64,000 nt of DNA from Syngnathus acus (Eukaryota > Chordata > Actinopteri > Syngnathiformes > Syngnathidae), in contig NC_051098.1 of the NCBI RefSeq assembly GCF_901709675.1, positions 13,607,918 to 13,671,917 on the forward strand, given 5' to 3'. This document shows, piece by piece, positions 13,001 to 25,807 of the stretch (position 1 is the stretch's first letter; every line of letters starts with the position of its first letter). The notes under the pieces were generated by a model, which saw nothing but the letters and a program-made list of their open reading frames with translations, did no database searches and was not told the origin of the DNA. Position numbers and translations under genes: made by a program.

Positions 13001-14333
13001 TTATAGAATAAAATTAATAAGAAGTCCACGCGCTCGCTCGCTCGCAGGTTTCACGTGGTTTTGACTTGCTGCCGTTGGTGCTGCTCGGATAATTTTCTCT
13101 TTCGGCACCGCTACAATCGCGGAAAATCCGTTTAATTTTTTTTCTCAATAATTATTAATAATATTGTTACTGTACACCTTTTTATAATACTTCTTAATTC
13201 GTTTAATTCGAGGTGGTAAGTATACATTATTATTTCGTTGTGTCTAGTTGAAGTAGTAAAAATAGCGTTTTTTTCTAACGCTTCCCGTTCGACTTTCTTA
13301 TTATCATTGCAAGGTGGAAAGTAGAAATTACCATTTTATTATTATTATTATTATTAATCGTAGTAGTAGTAGACCATGTTTAGGCTACTGTTACCTCACG
13401 CTTCACCTTCAACTTCCCTTTTTAACCTTGCGAGGCCGAAAGTATAGAAAATATTCTTATCTTATTAGTAGTTGTAGTAGTAATAGTAGTAGTAGTTTTA
13501 TTATTACTGTAGGCCGATATATTTTTCCACATCTTTTCTTAACACTGTCTTCAACTTCCATTTTGTTACGCTCGAGAGATGTCGTTAAAATATTTTTATT
13601 ATTATTATTTAGTAGTAGTATTAGTGGCAAGAGCATGAAATAGTAGTACAGTATAGTAGGGGTCTCCTTTATATTTTTTCTAACAGTCTGTTATTTTTTA
13701 TCATTGCAGGATGGAAATGATAAACTGTTCTTATTAATGTTGAAAATGAATATTATTTGATATACTAAATGACGTGTCCAGTTTCTGTACTGCGGGAGCG
13801 TGACCTAGATAAACTTGTCACTTTTGAAACAATTCCAAAAGTGAAACGGATTACTCTATACAGTGCGGGATTGCTCGGAGCCACGTTCGCCCATTTTCGT
13901 TACTTTTTCCCCAAATAACAATCATGATGTGAACGGAGAAGTGCCGAGTGACTCACGCCAACATGCGGTCGACCTCGGCGCGCTGCTCGGCGGCCTCCTC
14001 GGTGTTGAGGGACTGCAGCTCCTTGAGGATGGGCGGCGTGTCGAAGTCGTCGCCGTCCTCCGAGCCCTCGTCGCCGGACAGTTTGGTGGCCGCTTTCCCG
14101 TGGCCGTTGGTCAGTGTGTGGAACACCGGCTTGGCGTCGCATGACTCGCCGTTTGTGTTGTTTTTGTGGCGCGGAGACAGCGGTGATTGCAGCCTTTCCA
14201 GCTTCACCCCGAAGCCCCCGGCCGGGTTAGGGTCCATGTCGTCCAACGCCTGGATCAGGACCTCCCTGGTGAGCCCTGAATCCAGCAGTGCGCTCAGGAG
14301 CTCGTGCTGCAGGGACGTCAGTTTGGACACCAT
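4095..14333 (-). CDS. hnf1b: Hepatocyte nuclear factor 1-beta (homeodomain transcription factor)
   Basis: Nine coding exons join in frame: 13957-14333, 11748-11947, 11062-11335, 10448-10674, 6664-6818, 5941-6067, 5687-5869, 5500-5615 and 4095-4115, giving 559 aa (human about 557). Exon 1 encodes the dimerisation domain ([17 protein letters not shown]) and acidic segment. Exon 2 holds the POU-specific domain ([20 protein letters not shown]). Exons 3-4 hold the nuclear signal [10 protein letters not shown] and the atypical homeodomain with recognition helix [14 protein letters not shown]. Exons 5-9 are the Ser/Gln/Pro-rich activation region, ending CPLQAW in a 21-nt exon. The wording ([35 protein letters not shown]) is HNF1B rather than HNF1A. 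The protein binds DNA as a dimer and controls kidney, liver, pancreas and hindbrain genes. The ATG is followed directly by the conserved VSKL; a 16-nt T run precedes it in the 5' leader. Confidence 0.97.
8010..8019 (+). promoter_or_regulatory. Maf recognition element, TPA type
   Basis: TGAGTCAGCA is the AP-1/TPA core plus a perfect GCA extension, matching 10 contiguous positions of the 13-bp T-MARE. The opposite TGC extension is absent (AAA). It lies in hnf1b intron 4. Confidence 0.5.
9187..9203 (+). promoter_or_regulatory. DR5 retinoic-acid response element
   Basis: AGGTCA and TGGTCA are direct half-sites separated by exactly five bases (acgcc). The first half is consensus; the second departs only at its first base. 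DR5 is the spacing preferred by RAR/RXR. Confidence 0.55.
12197..12214. repeat. Perfect 18-bp palindrome around TTGGCCAA
   Basis: ATTAATTGGCCAATTAAT is its own reverse complement. Its GATTAAT-GGCC vocabulary resembles the palindromic elements at 20478, 23943 and 38308. Confidence 0.6.
12443..12465 (+). repeat. Poly(G) tract, 23 bases
   Basis: An uninterrupted G run in hnf1b intron 1. Such runs are common in compact fish genomes and prone to length errors in assembly. Confidence 0.9.
13316..13640. repeat. ATT/TAG trinucleotide microsatellite region
   Basis: Blocks of (ATT)n and (TAG)n alternate with unique sequence over about 325 bp inside hnf1b intron 1. Confidence 0.75.
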
Positions 14334-16056
14334 GTTGGAGAACATCAAAAAAAAAAAAAAAAGGAAAAAAATAAGTGTATAGTTTCCGTTCGGGCTCTTC
14401 GGTCCAGCTGACACCTGTTCTAGGGCGAGGAGGATGGATCTACTTTGCCATGATGCTGCCGCCTTGCTCCAGGGATATAAAAGATGCTAATGAGGGGGCC
14501 GGCTGATGGGGGGCCTTAATATGTAAATGCAACTCAAGAAGAAGAAGAAGATGAAGACGAGGAAGGTAAGAAGTAGAAAAAAGAATAGGGAGGAGGTGGA
14601 GGCCCTCTCCGGGCCCGAGGTGTTTACACTGCCAGGCTGCTGCAGCTTTTATTGGTTCCGCTTATCAGAGACGCGACTTTGCTGGACTTTGGACGGCTTA
14701 TTGTGAGTCATAAAAAGAGAGAGCATGCAGCGGCACATTTTGCCAGCAAGCTCCGTGCGCGTGCGGGCGGGCGGGCTGCATGCAAGGAGCTCCTCTCTTC
14801 GGCACCATCTGAAGAATCACAATCAATCGGAATCTTGCTGCTATCAAATTAGGCCTGGGGCTGATATCTCGAAATATATCTGAACTTTTATAAATGTGTA
14901 AAAATGAAGAGATTATGAAAGAGAATATTTTGTTGCATTACACTTTTGCCATTTAACAAGTGTTTTTGTCATTTCTAATTAAACGTCATTTTTGTTCTAT
15001 TTCTAATTAATTTCATTTTTTGAAATGTTTATACTTTCGACATGAAATTGTTCACATTTAATTATAATTATTTACATACATTAGAATTTATTTGGGTCAC
15101 TTTAGGAACAGTGACCCAATTCCAGGGTGACAGAATGACATTTATTTTTTGTTTTAATTGCTATCAATTATCAAAACAGGTCAGACTTGGGTCAATAAAA
15201 ATGCAAGCAGCAGTTGCTACGGAAACAAGCATTTATCTTGCTCTTTCTACCCATACATGTATTATTCTATTTTTATTTGCATGACAAACAAACTGGAAAC
15301 ACGTTACATCCCACAACTGCAGGTTAACTAAGTACTGGCTGGATGTAGTATCAATACGGTTGATCATTAGTAATACTGCGTGGATGCTTTGTTGTGAATT
15401 ATCTGCTAAATTAGCCACCTTACACGTAAACATCAGGTGATAAATGGGCCGTGATGTTGATGGTGGCTGCAAAAAAAAATCCATTGTATTGTTCTGCACC
15501 TTCAAAGACCTAACGGCATGTTCTCTTATCTGCCGCTATTGTTGTTGTTGTAATATAAAGTTGCACACCTGAGCTGCCCTTTGCTCCGCCGTTAAGAACG
15601 ACAAAATCAACCCTTGCTCGATCACACTATTTTTTTGTCAATTCCATTTCTTGATGAGTTTTTACAGTGTAAAACAAAGTCTAAATGTAGAATTTCTCAC
15701 CTTTGGTGTAGTACCGCGTTGTGCCACAACATGCTGGGCAGCACTGAGTTGGACTGGAAGAGATGCAGTGCAATTAAGTGCAAAAGGAAGAAGCTGAGAT
15801 TGTTTCTTTCAACTATGGCTCTCATGTTTGGGGCTGAAATAGACAAAACAGGACAGTGGCGCGGATGCCGAGCAAACGCAAAAGCCACCTTGATATTTTT
15901 TTTTTGTAAAGGGAGAATTTATGATACACGTATATGAAATTGTCTTCAGTGTTACATTTTGTGTTTTAAGCACGACTCAGAGGCCAGGAGGTCACACAGA
16001 AGGAAGCTAAGAAACACAGACGCCCCTTAGGATAACACACACACACAGAGGTGAAA

Positions 16057-16058
<2 letters not shown>

Positions 16059-16106
<48 letters not shown>

Positions 16107-16107
16107 C
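16059..16107. repeat. (CA)n microsatellite
   Basis: About 24 nearly perfect CA units, interrupted by one CG near the right end. Confidence 0.95.
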
Positions 16108-17889
16108 TTTCTCAAGTCTCCATGATGTAAAAATCCATCAACCATTAACAGCAAATAATAACAAAAATCTGGAAAAAGTTGATCCAGTACACAGAGGAGC
16201 ATCCCGCCCTGTTGTGAAAGCGACCTGCGCACTGGAGCGAGTCTCAGAACATCCAATGCTCAACACACGCTCACCTGTTTACGTAAAACGTTCTTTATTA
16301 TTTTTGGGACCAGTCGATGGACTCGTGTTTTCATATTCAATATTGCAAACTTGGCTCAGTAGCTCCTTTTTTTGTTATATTTTGCATCACCTGTAGCTTG
16401 ACGTATGGTAGCAACACAAGTTTTGGTAGGTACGTCGCATGAATAGACCCACAAAAAAAGTCTCATGAAAAGACCCATCAAAAAAAAAAAGTCAATCACC
16501 CAAAACGACAAAGTATTTTGTCAAACATCGATCAGGAATTATTGTTCAGATTTACTGTAAATGGCAAAATAAAGGCAAGCAGGTGGCATGGACACGTTCC
16601 AATAACCTCTTGCAACCTTTTTTCTGTCCGTCTGTGGCTCGCATGCCGCGTGGGTGCAAGAAGCGGAACATTGGGAGCGTTAGCGAGCTCCAAAGGGCAA
16701 GGGCTACATCGCGTGTGCGTGAGATTCAGGAAGCAGCGGCCATGCAGCGTTCCGCACAGTGAGTCGGACCTTAGCCTCAACCTGAACTCTCTGAACACCC
16801 CCCCCCCCCCCTCCACCACCACCTTGGGCCTCCCTTTGGGATTGATCATGTGCATTTAATATAGCTGTATAAAATATTTATCTTAAAATTGTATTATTCC
16901 GTTTTCTAAGGATTTATTTATGGCTGTAATTGAGAGCTATTTTTTTTATATTGTCATAACTGTCAGAAAAAACACTTTATTGACATTGCTCATGGAAACG
17001 TTTGTTCGTATGAGTGGACGTTTTACCTTTTAATCATCCAACTTGAACACAGATTTTTTTTTTTCTCCTTTCTTGCCTCCAGGAATCAAAGAAAGTTTCT
17101 GTTTCGATGGCTTTTGTCCACTCACTGAGCCACACAACAGGGAGTGGCGGCCAGGGAACAGATTCCTGCAAGGAGAGAACGCCTCGTAAAAGTCAAAGAT
17201 AAGACCCGATCGCACAAAAACCTAATTAATCATGCAAATCATGCGGTGGCCATTTTGTAATGTTATAAAAGCGCCGTGATTGCATCACGGTCTTCCGACA
17301 CTGGCAGCAACTTTGATCCCAGACAAGCTCACGAGATTGAATCACCAGGTTGCCTCCACCAATCACGAGATCACCAAGTGGGTCAAGAGAAGTGATCACA
17401 TTTTCACCGTTTTCTACAATTGAATTTCCTACAAAAATCATTTTTGTTCAGCTATTTATGCCAGTGGTGTAGAGTAACAGGCAAATCAATTAAATGTCCT
17501 TCCCAAGAAGAAAAAAAATCAGTGACCAAATCAAGTCGGATTTTGCAATATGAAATGTGCTAGACATGTCGTTCATGACCCACAAAAAAAGTCGTAAGAC
17601 CTGAAAAGACACAGGACGACCACCATTTTGATTTGAAACTGCCACTCATACGAGAGAATTTTTATTCTTTGGAGGAAAGTGATGGAGGAGGTTGGCATCC
17701 AAGTGCCCTTCCCGATTCCTAAACATGACCCGCCGGTGATCTTTGGCTACACTAAGGCCCGAGGCGACCAATCTCGTGGGCTGCGACGTGTGCGCTCTGT
17801 CAACACAGCAAAGTGTGTGTGTCTGTGTGTGTAGATTGGAATCAGGCCCAAGACTTGAAAGTCACTCGGATGTGTTTGCTCTGCACAAA

Positions 17890-17925
17890 GTGTGTGTGTG
17901 CATGTGTGTGTGTGTGTGTGTGTGT
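17890..17925. repeat. (GT)n microsatellite
   Basis: About 18 GT units with one CA interruption. A shorter, interrupted GT stretch precedes it at 17813-17833. Confidence 0.9.
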
Positions 17926-20477
17926 AGCCAAGGATTGAGCGTTTCCTGCTCTTTTCTTTTCTTAAATTGAGTCACATTGTAGCAGCTTTGAACAGTCTGA
18001 GTCATGACACTGAAAAATATATGTCCTGAGAGCATATGTACATTCTCATCGCTCCCATTCTGCCAACTAAATTGCTTTTTGGGGGACTTTTTTTTTTTTT
18101 TTTTTTAAAGCAGGAAATGGCCAAAATAACATTAAAATGGCAGCTTCAAAACAAAATGGCAAGTTTCAGGGGGTGATATTTTTTTCGGGGGCAATGACAA
18201 AACCAAGGTCAAGTGTAAACACCATAGAGGAACAACTGCTAACTATAGCAAAATCAATATTATATGTTTAGGAGATGTGTACACAACGAGCGTCCAATTT
18301 TACAAGTAGACTCGACCTTGAGTTGCACGACTCTGGCAATGCTAAGCTAACGTCAATGCTTTCCGTTGCCTTTGATGGGAACGTTGCCCCTGCCAACATG
18401 GCTGCCAGGTTAGCCTGCTCTCAACTGTACGACTGGAACGAAAAGATTTTGACAGTTACTCTACAAAAGGTCATTTGGAGTAGACTGGACAGCGTTTTCT
18501 GTCCGCCAAACCTGAAATGTGTTAAATTGACGGCGGCTAGCACTATGCTAGCACCATTAACCCCCACCAGGACCCCCAGCCGTCCCAAACTTCGTCACTC
18601 TCTCTTGCACGCTGGCCGCTTGTCAATATTGACTCAGGGATGGAAGCGAGAAGCACTTTGTCACACTGCCATTTCGCTGCTTTGGTTTCACTGTGACTAG
18701 ACGCACTGCTATGGCGGGACATAACATTAGGTACACCTGCGTTCATGTCACATTGAACAATTGAGCTACTGAGAACTAGAGGGGGGCTAACTCCAAGGAT
18801 AGAGTTAGTGGTCGTAGTTTTCGCTGGTTGAATATTGTGAGGGCTTAAACTTGCGTGCTCTAGTTTTCACAAAAGGTCAAATATGCAAATACCATAAAAT
18901 AAATCCATTTAAAATGATTTTTAAAACGTCTTTACAATATAATATACATTGAAAATTGTAAAAACTAAAATGAAATTACTAAAAAAATATTATTTTTTAG
19001 AATAATGAAATTGAAAATAGGAAGATATTATTTAAATCAATTAATAAAAACATACATTGGTTCCAGCCTTTTTAATAATTATCTTTTTTTTTTTTTAAAT
19101 AATTTATTTATATGATAATAACACCATATCATTTTTTTCAACTGGTCAAATAAAAGAGGGATTTCCAAAAAGGGATGCAAGTAGCATTCAAATGTGTTGC
19201 TACTTGCTAGGTAACCTATTCGTGAAGTTCAACATTTGCATGCAGATGGTAAAGCTGTCATAAGATCATACTTTGCATAGTTGTGTGCTGGTCCTGGTGG
19301 AGTGGGACTACAGAAACGGCACAGTGCCGGACAGGACAGTCCTCTTTTGTTATAACTTAGCAACCTTTTGGATGGCTCTTTTGCTGAACTCACTGCTGCC
19401 CCCTCGTGTACCGCAGGGAACAAACACTTGCACGATCCAATGACACGTTCCATTATTTTCGTATTTTCTAGGATTTTTGTTATTATTATTATTAATAGTG
19501 GCAGGAGTAGTGCTAGTACTAGTCATAGTAATTGTTTACAGTTTTACTATCAGTATTCATGTGTTTAATTGATTTTTATTATATACAGGCTGAGTAAATA
19601 TGCATTGTACATGTATTTACATATACTGTAGGCCCATATAGTCAACATTTTAAATGAAATAATTAGTTAGTAATACATAATAGAATTTTAAAAATTAAGA
19701 ATTAATCAGTGCTGAACTTATATGAAATAAAACCAAATGTATAAAAATATAATTTACATGTATATTGCATTTAAAAAAATTATTCACATATTTTCCATAT
19801 ACATTTGAACTTTTTTATGATCTAATTAACAAATGAGGTAGCCCCAAAAAAAATCAAATGTGGCCCAACAGTTCAAAAGTTGGCACACTCAACAAAGAGA
19901 AGATTTAAAGTCTCATAATATGATGACAAATATGACAAAAGTTCAAGTCAAATGTTGTCATATAGATGTTGAGCGTCCTTCAATGTTTGTCCAGAACATT
20001 CCATGTGTGGTGCTAACGGCGTGCGAGCATGCGACTGCATTAATGAGCCGCGCTACGACTTCGACTCTTAGCGGTCGAGGAAGTCGAGCAGGTAATGACT
20101 TTTCTCACAAAGAAAAACACGAGAAGCATAAGGAAGGAAGCGGGGGGGTCCTAAAAATCCAATTGCTCAGAATTTGCTCAGAATTTAATTTTGGACCCTT
20201 TAAGATGAATCAAATTGGATATTCATACTGGATCATACCTACTTGCACTTTTAACCACAACTGAGGTTTTGCCATCACCCTCGGTTTCATAGGTTGGATC
20301 CCAGTCAGTATAATCTGAAAGGAAAAAAACAAAATTGGATCAGGCGAAGAAAAATCGAGACGTCAAATCAATCAATATTACACAAGTTCACCCAAGCTAA
20401 ATCGCAATTTATTTTTGGAGTCTCCTATCAATCTCTGAAGCTCACTTTCAGGGATGTTGACAGAGCAAAAAAAAAAA

Positions 20478-20533
20478 AGGCCGATTTTAATTGACGAATT
20501 AAATCGGACGGCAAATGAATCGGTCGGTCCCTA
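20478..20533. repeat. Palindromic ATCGG-rich element (short copy)
   Basis: Begins AGGCCGATTTTAATTG and ends AATCGGTCGGTCCCT. The ends are imperfect inverted repeats and the vocabulary matches the elements at 23943 and 38308. Confidence 0.45.
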
Positions 20534-21067
20534 TTTCAATATTTAGGAACTGTTTTTCTAAATGACTGTTTCGTCTCAGATTCTTACTGTTATCTTTTTC
20601 TCTCACTACCACTTGTAATGTGCGCAGGAAGCAATCTCCGGCATATTTCATGGCCTCGCTTAAATTTACGAGCAAAACGTCTCTTTTTATTTTGTCCCGT
20701 AAAATGTCCAATAAGCAGAGAAATGTGACGGTAGCCGCGTCGACCTTTAGTGTGTGGCGATTATTCTTTCTGTCAGCCATTGGTGTGACAAGACGCAGTA
20801 GCAGGTTATCTCAAGTAGCAGCCTAGCCTCTTTGTTATTTTATTTCCGTCTTTCTTGTTCGCTGTTGACAGTTAATATATAACCCGGCCGCGGAGGAATC
20901 AGCACATTTCCTCTTTGTCATACGCAGATCGATTCGACCCAGCGTTGTCATTGTCAATAGATTTCGGATGATTGGAGATCATGAAGACGTACATTCACTT
21001 GAACGTGTCGGACATGTTTTTGTTAAAAATGGACTAGAATCCTTTTAAATCAACATTTGTGCGTTTT

Positions 21068-21111
21068 GAATTGAAATCCTTCTCGAGTCAGCTCGAGAGG
21101 GATTTCAATTT
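21068..21111. repeat. Near-perfect 20-bp inverted repeat with 4-nt loop
   Basis: The left arm (ATTGAAATCCTTCTCGAG) pairs with the right arm (CTCGAGAGGGATTTCAAT) across loop TCAG. Pairing runs about 20 bp with only two G-T wobbles. Two CTCGAG hexamers flank the loop. The loop is too small for a typical miRNA precursor. Confidence 0.8.
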
Positions 21112-23942
21112 TGGCCTGGCGCCACCTAATGTGCAAGCCGCAGTTATCTATTATTTCACGAGTGAAGACGGATGGCTTCACACTCGGTGGACCGCGACGT
21201 CTGTCCTGTCCCGTCCCGGTGTGGCATCTAAAAAGCAACCTCGTCCTCACGTTCTCCCTCTCTAACCTCAGCGATGCAGTCGAGTGTCTGTTACTCTTTA
21301 AACGGACATTTGGCGACACTCACCGACATTGGCGACTGCTCAGAGTTTAATTTTTTGCGGGGGTGCGGAGACGATGAAGGTGATGATGGACCGGCCGGCG
21401 ACAACTGGATGAGGAAGATAAGCAGTTGTGCGGGATGACAAAATGATCTGCTAACAAGTTTTTAAATCACCTTCACAGTTTGGGGTTTACACAGCGGCGC
21501 GCCACACAAAAGCCTGAAAAAGAAGCACAAACAGACAAGTGTGACAGAAAAAAAAAAAAGCTTGAAAAAGGCCAGTGAATATTTGTCTAAGTTTGACAAC
21601 ATTCTACGACAAAAACCTGAATAGTGAAAACTAGCTAAGTCAAATAGCCTAAAAATGAAGCAGCCATCTAAAACTTAGGCCTGGCACCTTTCCTCTAGTG
21701 GACTCTGTCCCTCAGCTTCCACGCTCCTCTGCTCATCCTGAAAATTAATTCACATGCACATCTCTGAGTGGCACACAAGCACATTAAGCCCCAGCCCCCA
21801 AGTTCGGGAGGCATCCTCTTGGAAAAAAAGAAGAGAAAAAAAAAACATCCCACTGAAGCTTGCTGGCAAAACATCGGTTTGACCTTTGCCTCCTTGATTG
21901 TGTTCCCACCGTCGCGCTGCTTGTTGGTTTAGCTCAAGGATGGGGAAGCGTCACCCTAAAGTCCTGAGTGAAGAGGAGAAAAAAATATTAGGTGGGACCC
22001 CATTCACAAGACTGTCATCACGCATATGTTGCTCGGATTGGGATCAGTGAAAATCTCAAAGTTGAAATTTGAAGGGAGGAAGAAAAATCGGTGAAGATTT
22101 ACACATACTTCAAGCCAAGATGCCTTTTAAGGCATGGATTCTTGAATTGTTTTTTTTTGTGGGTCTACTCATGTTAGGCATGTCAACTAAAATGCTATGT
22201 TATAAGTTTACAAATTTGTTAGCAGTCAGGCAAAATATCAAGAGACTACAAAGAATCATCAAACCCTAAAATGACCACCAAAACGCAAAATGGCCTTCCC
22301 ATGATTTTTCCGGCCGGGCTTCTTGAGACTTTTTTTTTGTGTGGATCTACTCTTATGACAACCAGATTTTATGCTGCCAACTCAAACAGGTTCCAAAGAC
22401 TGAATTTTCAAAAACTATACAAACGAGCCATTAGCTCTGGTATCCATGGCTTTTCTCAGCGTGTCATTTGTTGCTACGGGCTGGTGGGGAAGACTTATTG
22501 GGTGAGTTGGAGGTTTCGCAACACTGGCTGCTTTGTGGAGGACAGAGAAACTATAATTGGGGGCCATTAGGCGGCTTGGCCAGGGCCACTCATGCACAGC
22601 CAGTTTGTAGATTGAGAACACGGTGACTGCACAGTCCCACCGCCTGTGTCCAGGTCGCCTACCTGTGTGACTTACCCCTGCGTGACCCTCCCAACACAAC
22701 ACATACCTTCTCGTGTCCTTTGTCTTTAAATAAACCTTGACTAGAGTCAGGGACAGACTAAAAAGCAATCAAATAAAAAAGTCGCTTTTATGGCACTTGG
22801 GGGGGGCAATCTATAGGTCATCATTTACCTGTCTGACACCACCTGTCAAGCTATGTCTTGAACTTTGAGGGTTATTTTCAATTCAATTGTTTATTTCAAA
22901 CTCCAGGTTCATAAAATTCTGAATTAAAATACATATAACGTGAGAGGGTATGATAGAAGAGCGTTACAACTTGACCGTGTTTATAGATGAAAATGTAAAG
23001 CAACATGCATTGTTTGTTAAGTGACAGAACCACAGATGCACTTTGTGCCATATTAAACCGCTCAAATTAAATTTATAGGCTGGAACTTTGGTGGAAGACA
23101 AACACAGTGGCAAAGCATTCTGTTCATTCTTCACAATTTCAAAATTATTACCAATTTAAGATAAAATCGTTTCGCTAAACGACTGCTAACTTAACATGAA
23201 TTAAGCAGGCAGATATTTTGTAAACCATTTTTAAAAACAAGCTAGCTAGCGGGCAACGTCCTCATTGAAGCGGTTTAATTGGACCCTACCATTTATTTTT
23301 CAATTCCGGGGTGGAGGAAATGGTTGATTATGGCATTCGTTGGTTACGGAATGAATTTAACCACCCAAGTCAAAGTCGACCTGCATAGTGAGTGGATCGT
23401 CTCAATCTCGGCTGCAGTGAAGGTCCAAAGGTACAAAAGGGACTTCCTTTCATAGGGCCGCCATCTTTTTATGGTTTGAGATGATAGCACGAATAGCACG
23501 TTACAAACATGTCAACACATGGACAGTTCATTCTACTGGATCGCATAGCTCAAACCATAGTTTGTTTGTTTTCTTCCGTAGTGGGTTGGGTGTCAAAGAC
23601 ATGAGTTAAAGTCTTACTCACCGGATTCTTACAAAAGTTTTATTATCCGAGCCAAACCCTTTATGGTCCATCGCCTCGTAATCTCATCACCTCGTAATCC
23701 CGCTGCTGTCAAGGATAAAAATCATCCACTAATCATAAACACATGATTTATACAAGCACTCAAACTCAGCAAAAGTAATTGAGTAGAACTACGGATAAAC
23801 CAAGAATTAGCCAGCATTGAATGAACTTTTACGCGACTAAATTTCCATAGCTTTGCTAACAAAACCTAAATAGTTCTTCAAACTGCCACTAGGTGGCGTC
23901 AAAGCAATATTTATATATTAGATATAGACAGCCAATGGTTGA

Positions 23943-23994
23943 AGGGCCATAATCAGCCGATTTAATCGTCCAGACGATTCATCGGTCAGGCCTT
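23943..23994. repeat. Palindromic ATCGG-rich element (52 bp)
   Basis: Starts AGGGCC and ends GGCCTT. Internal arms GATTTAATCG and CGATTCATCGG are imperfect inverted repeats around TCCAGA. It may be two transposon ends joined by internal deletion. Confidence 0.5.
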
Positions 23995-25807
23995 AGAACC
24001 CATATAATATAATTGTATATTTTAACGGAAGTCCTCTATTCATTTGAAGGGGGAAATTGATCGGGATGGTCTTAATTTTTCTGGAACCAAAACAAAAATG
24101 AGCAAGCAAACATTCTGCTTGTTTATTCCTAACTGTCCTCTAGTTCCGGAATGACCCACTCGCTTGTGCTTTAGTGTCTCAGGAACGACCCAAAAGTCAA
24201 CAAAATATTGCGACAATGCAAATGTCTCCCAAGCCGAAGGCCTTTGCTACCTTTCTAATCTGCTGAATGGCTCCATTAATGAGCCTAATGGCATGTGAGC
24301 GATACCGCACCTGAGCGAAACCGCACGGGGTGACTGCCTCACAGATTTGCTCCATGGTGCAGCAAAGCAGACCGGGTAGGGAGGTTGGGAGGGCGTCATT
24401 TATGAAGCATGTCTCAACCCCCTCCCCTCAGGGTGCCCTACACACAAGGACAACTGACACACACAGACACACACATTAATTTATAACAGGGCGACCATTA
24501 ACCTTTAAGTGAGATTTGTATTAAGTCTTTCAAGCATAACTAACAAAACTGCAATACTGTGATAACATTGTAAAAACTTCATGACAGTGGGCAGCTACTT
24601 AAAAAAAAAAAAGCTTTTTTGAGGCATGACGTCAAAGTTGTGCATTAGTCGTTTCATCTATCAAAGTCTTGATGTTGGATTGCTTTCTGTCAATCATGAA
24701 AATTGTTGGAGATCCCTGGATTAGATTTAGTAAATTTTATTTTATGGGAGCAATTATTGTGCATTACAGTCATTGAACAAAATCCATGAGGCTTTTTTTT
24801 AAAAAATAATTAGATTTTTGTGGACCCGATATTGTATATATTATACATTTGCTACTTTCGTTAAATGTGTAAAGTCTCGCCACTCTTTACCTCTCAGGAA
24901 TGAGTGATAAGGGACAAGGCTGCCACCTTGTGGTCAGAATATTGAACTATATAATTTGCTAGTTTTCAGTGGAAACAATGACAACACAATTGAAGAAATT
25001 ATAAGTTAATTTATTTTTTTATTGGAGTCTTCTATGCTGTTTTGTTTTAGCAACAGCTAACTGTAAATGGTGAGTGACTGTTCTCAAGGCGGACGCGCTT
25101 TGTGCATACAGCAGCTTCAATATTTACAACAACGACGCCAACAACAACATTATTCCGGGGGGAAACAATCCGTAAAGGAACAGGAAGACTTCCTTTTTGT
25201 AAAGAAAAATCACAGTTGAAGCTAATGTTTAGCTTGTGTTAGCGCTGCCGTTGGAATTTGGATGCAATGACCGACATAAAGTCAAAATGGCAACAAAAAT
25301 TTTAAACAAAAACTCTTCTTCCACATTATATCCAATATGTGGTGCATCTTTGCATACAAAATGAAAGACAACGTTACCTGTTTAAGAAAATGCACAGAAA
25401 CATAAAATGGAAACAAGTCAGGCAACAGGCTAATTCAACAGCGGTGATTGTTTGTGGCGACAAACAAAAGCGCTTGAGATCACAGTTTCACATTGTGGGG
25501 AAAGTAGTTGCACGAATTCAAAAGTTAGGTCTCTTCTGCCAAATTAACAAATCGCACTAATTGTTCACATGGAGCGATGTTTTAATACAACAAAGATATA
25601 ACTCATTTTTTTACGATCGTGTTTATCCACGACCTTCAAAAGACTGGAAAAAAATTACTGTTTACTGGTAAGGTTTTTTTAATTAACAAATTGGCGCAAA
25701 TCGTAATGATTTTTGACAAGATGACGACAATGAAAAAACTCTTAGCGATTATGTTAAAGCGACAAAAGTCAAAGGAAATCTATAATTATATACAAAATTG
25801 GAGCAGA

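Larger units (their letters stand above)
11948..13956 (-). other. hnf1b intron 1 with AT-rich microsatellites
   Basis: The first intron contains a 23-base G run (12443-12465), a perfect 18-bp palindrome (12197-12214) and a long segment of imperfect ATT and TAG trinucleotide repeats (about 13316-13640). I see no additional exon. Confidence 0.6.
14400..25807. other. 11 kb gene-free region upstream of hnf1b
   Basis: No exon with splice and family support is visible on either strand. It contains a (CA)n tract, (GT)n tracts near 17813-17925, T- and A-rich runs, a dispersed motif with core CTTTTTTTGTGGGTC (four copies between 16.4 and 22.4 kb), palindromic ATCGG-rich elements at 20478 and 23943, and a near-perfect hairpin at 21068-21111. 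It should hold the hnf1b promoter and distal regulators, but I cannot place them confidently by eye. Confidence 0.55.

Noticed and set aside
18275-18700. 141-codon plus-strand frame upstream of hnf1b
   Set aside because: No domain, no splice partners and unremarkable composition; frames of this length are expected by chance in 64 kb.
20499-20780. 93-codon minus-strand frame (MADRKNNRH...)
   Set aside because: Begins near a palindromic repeat and matches no transposase I can recall. It could be transposon debris but cannot be supported.
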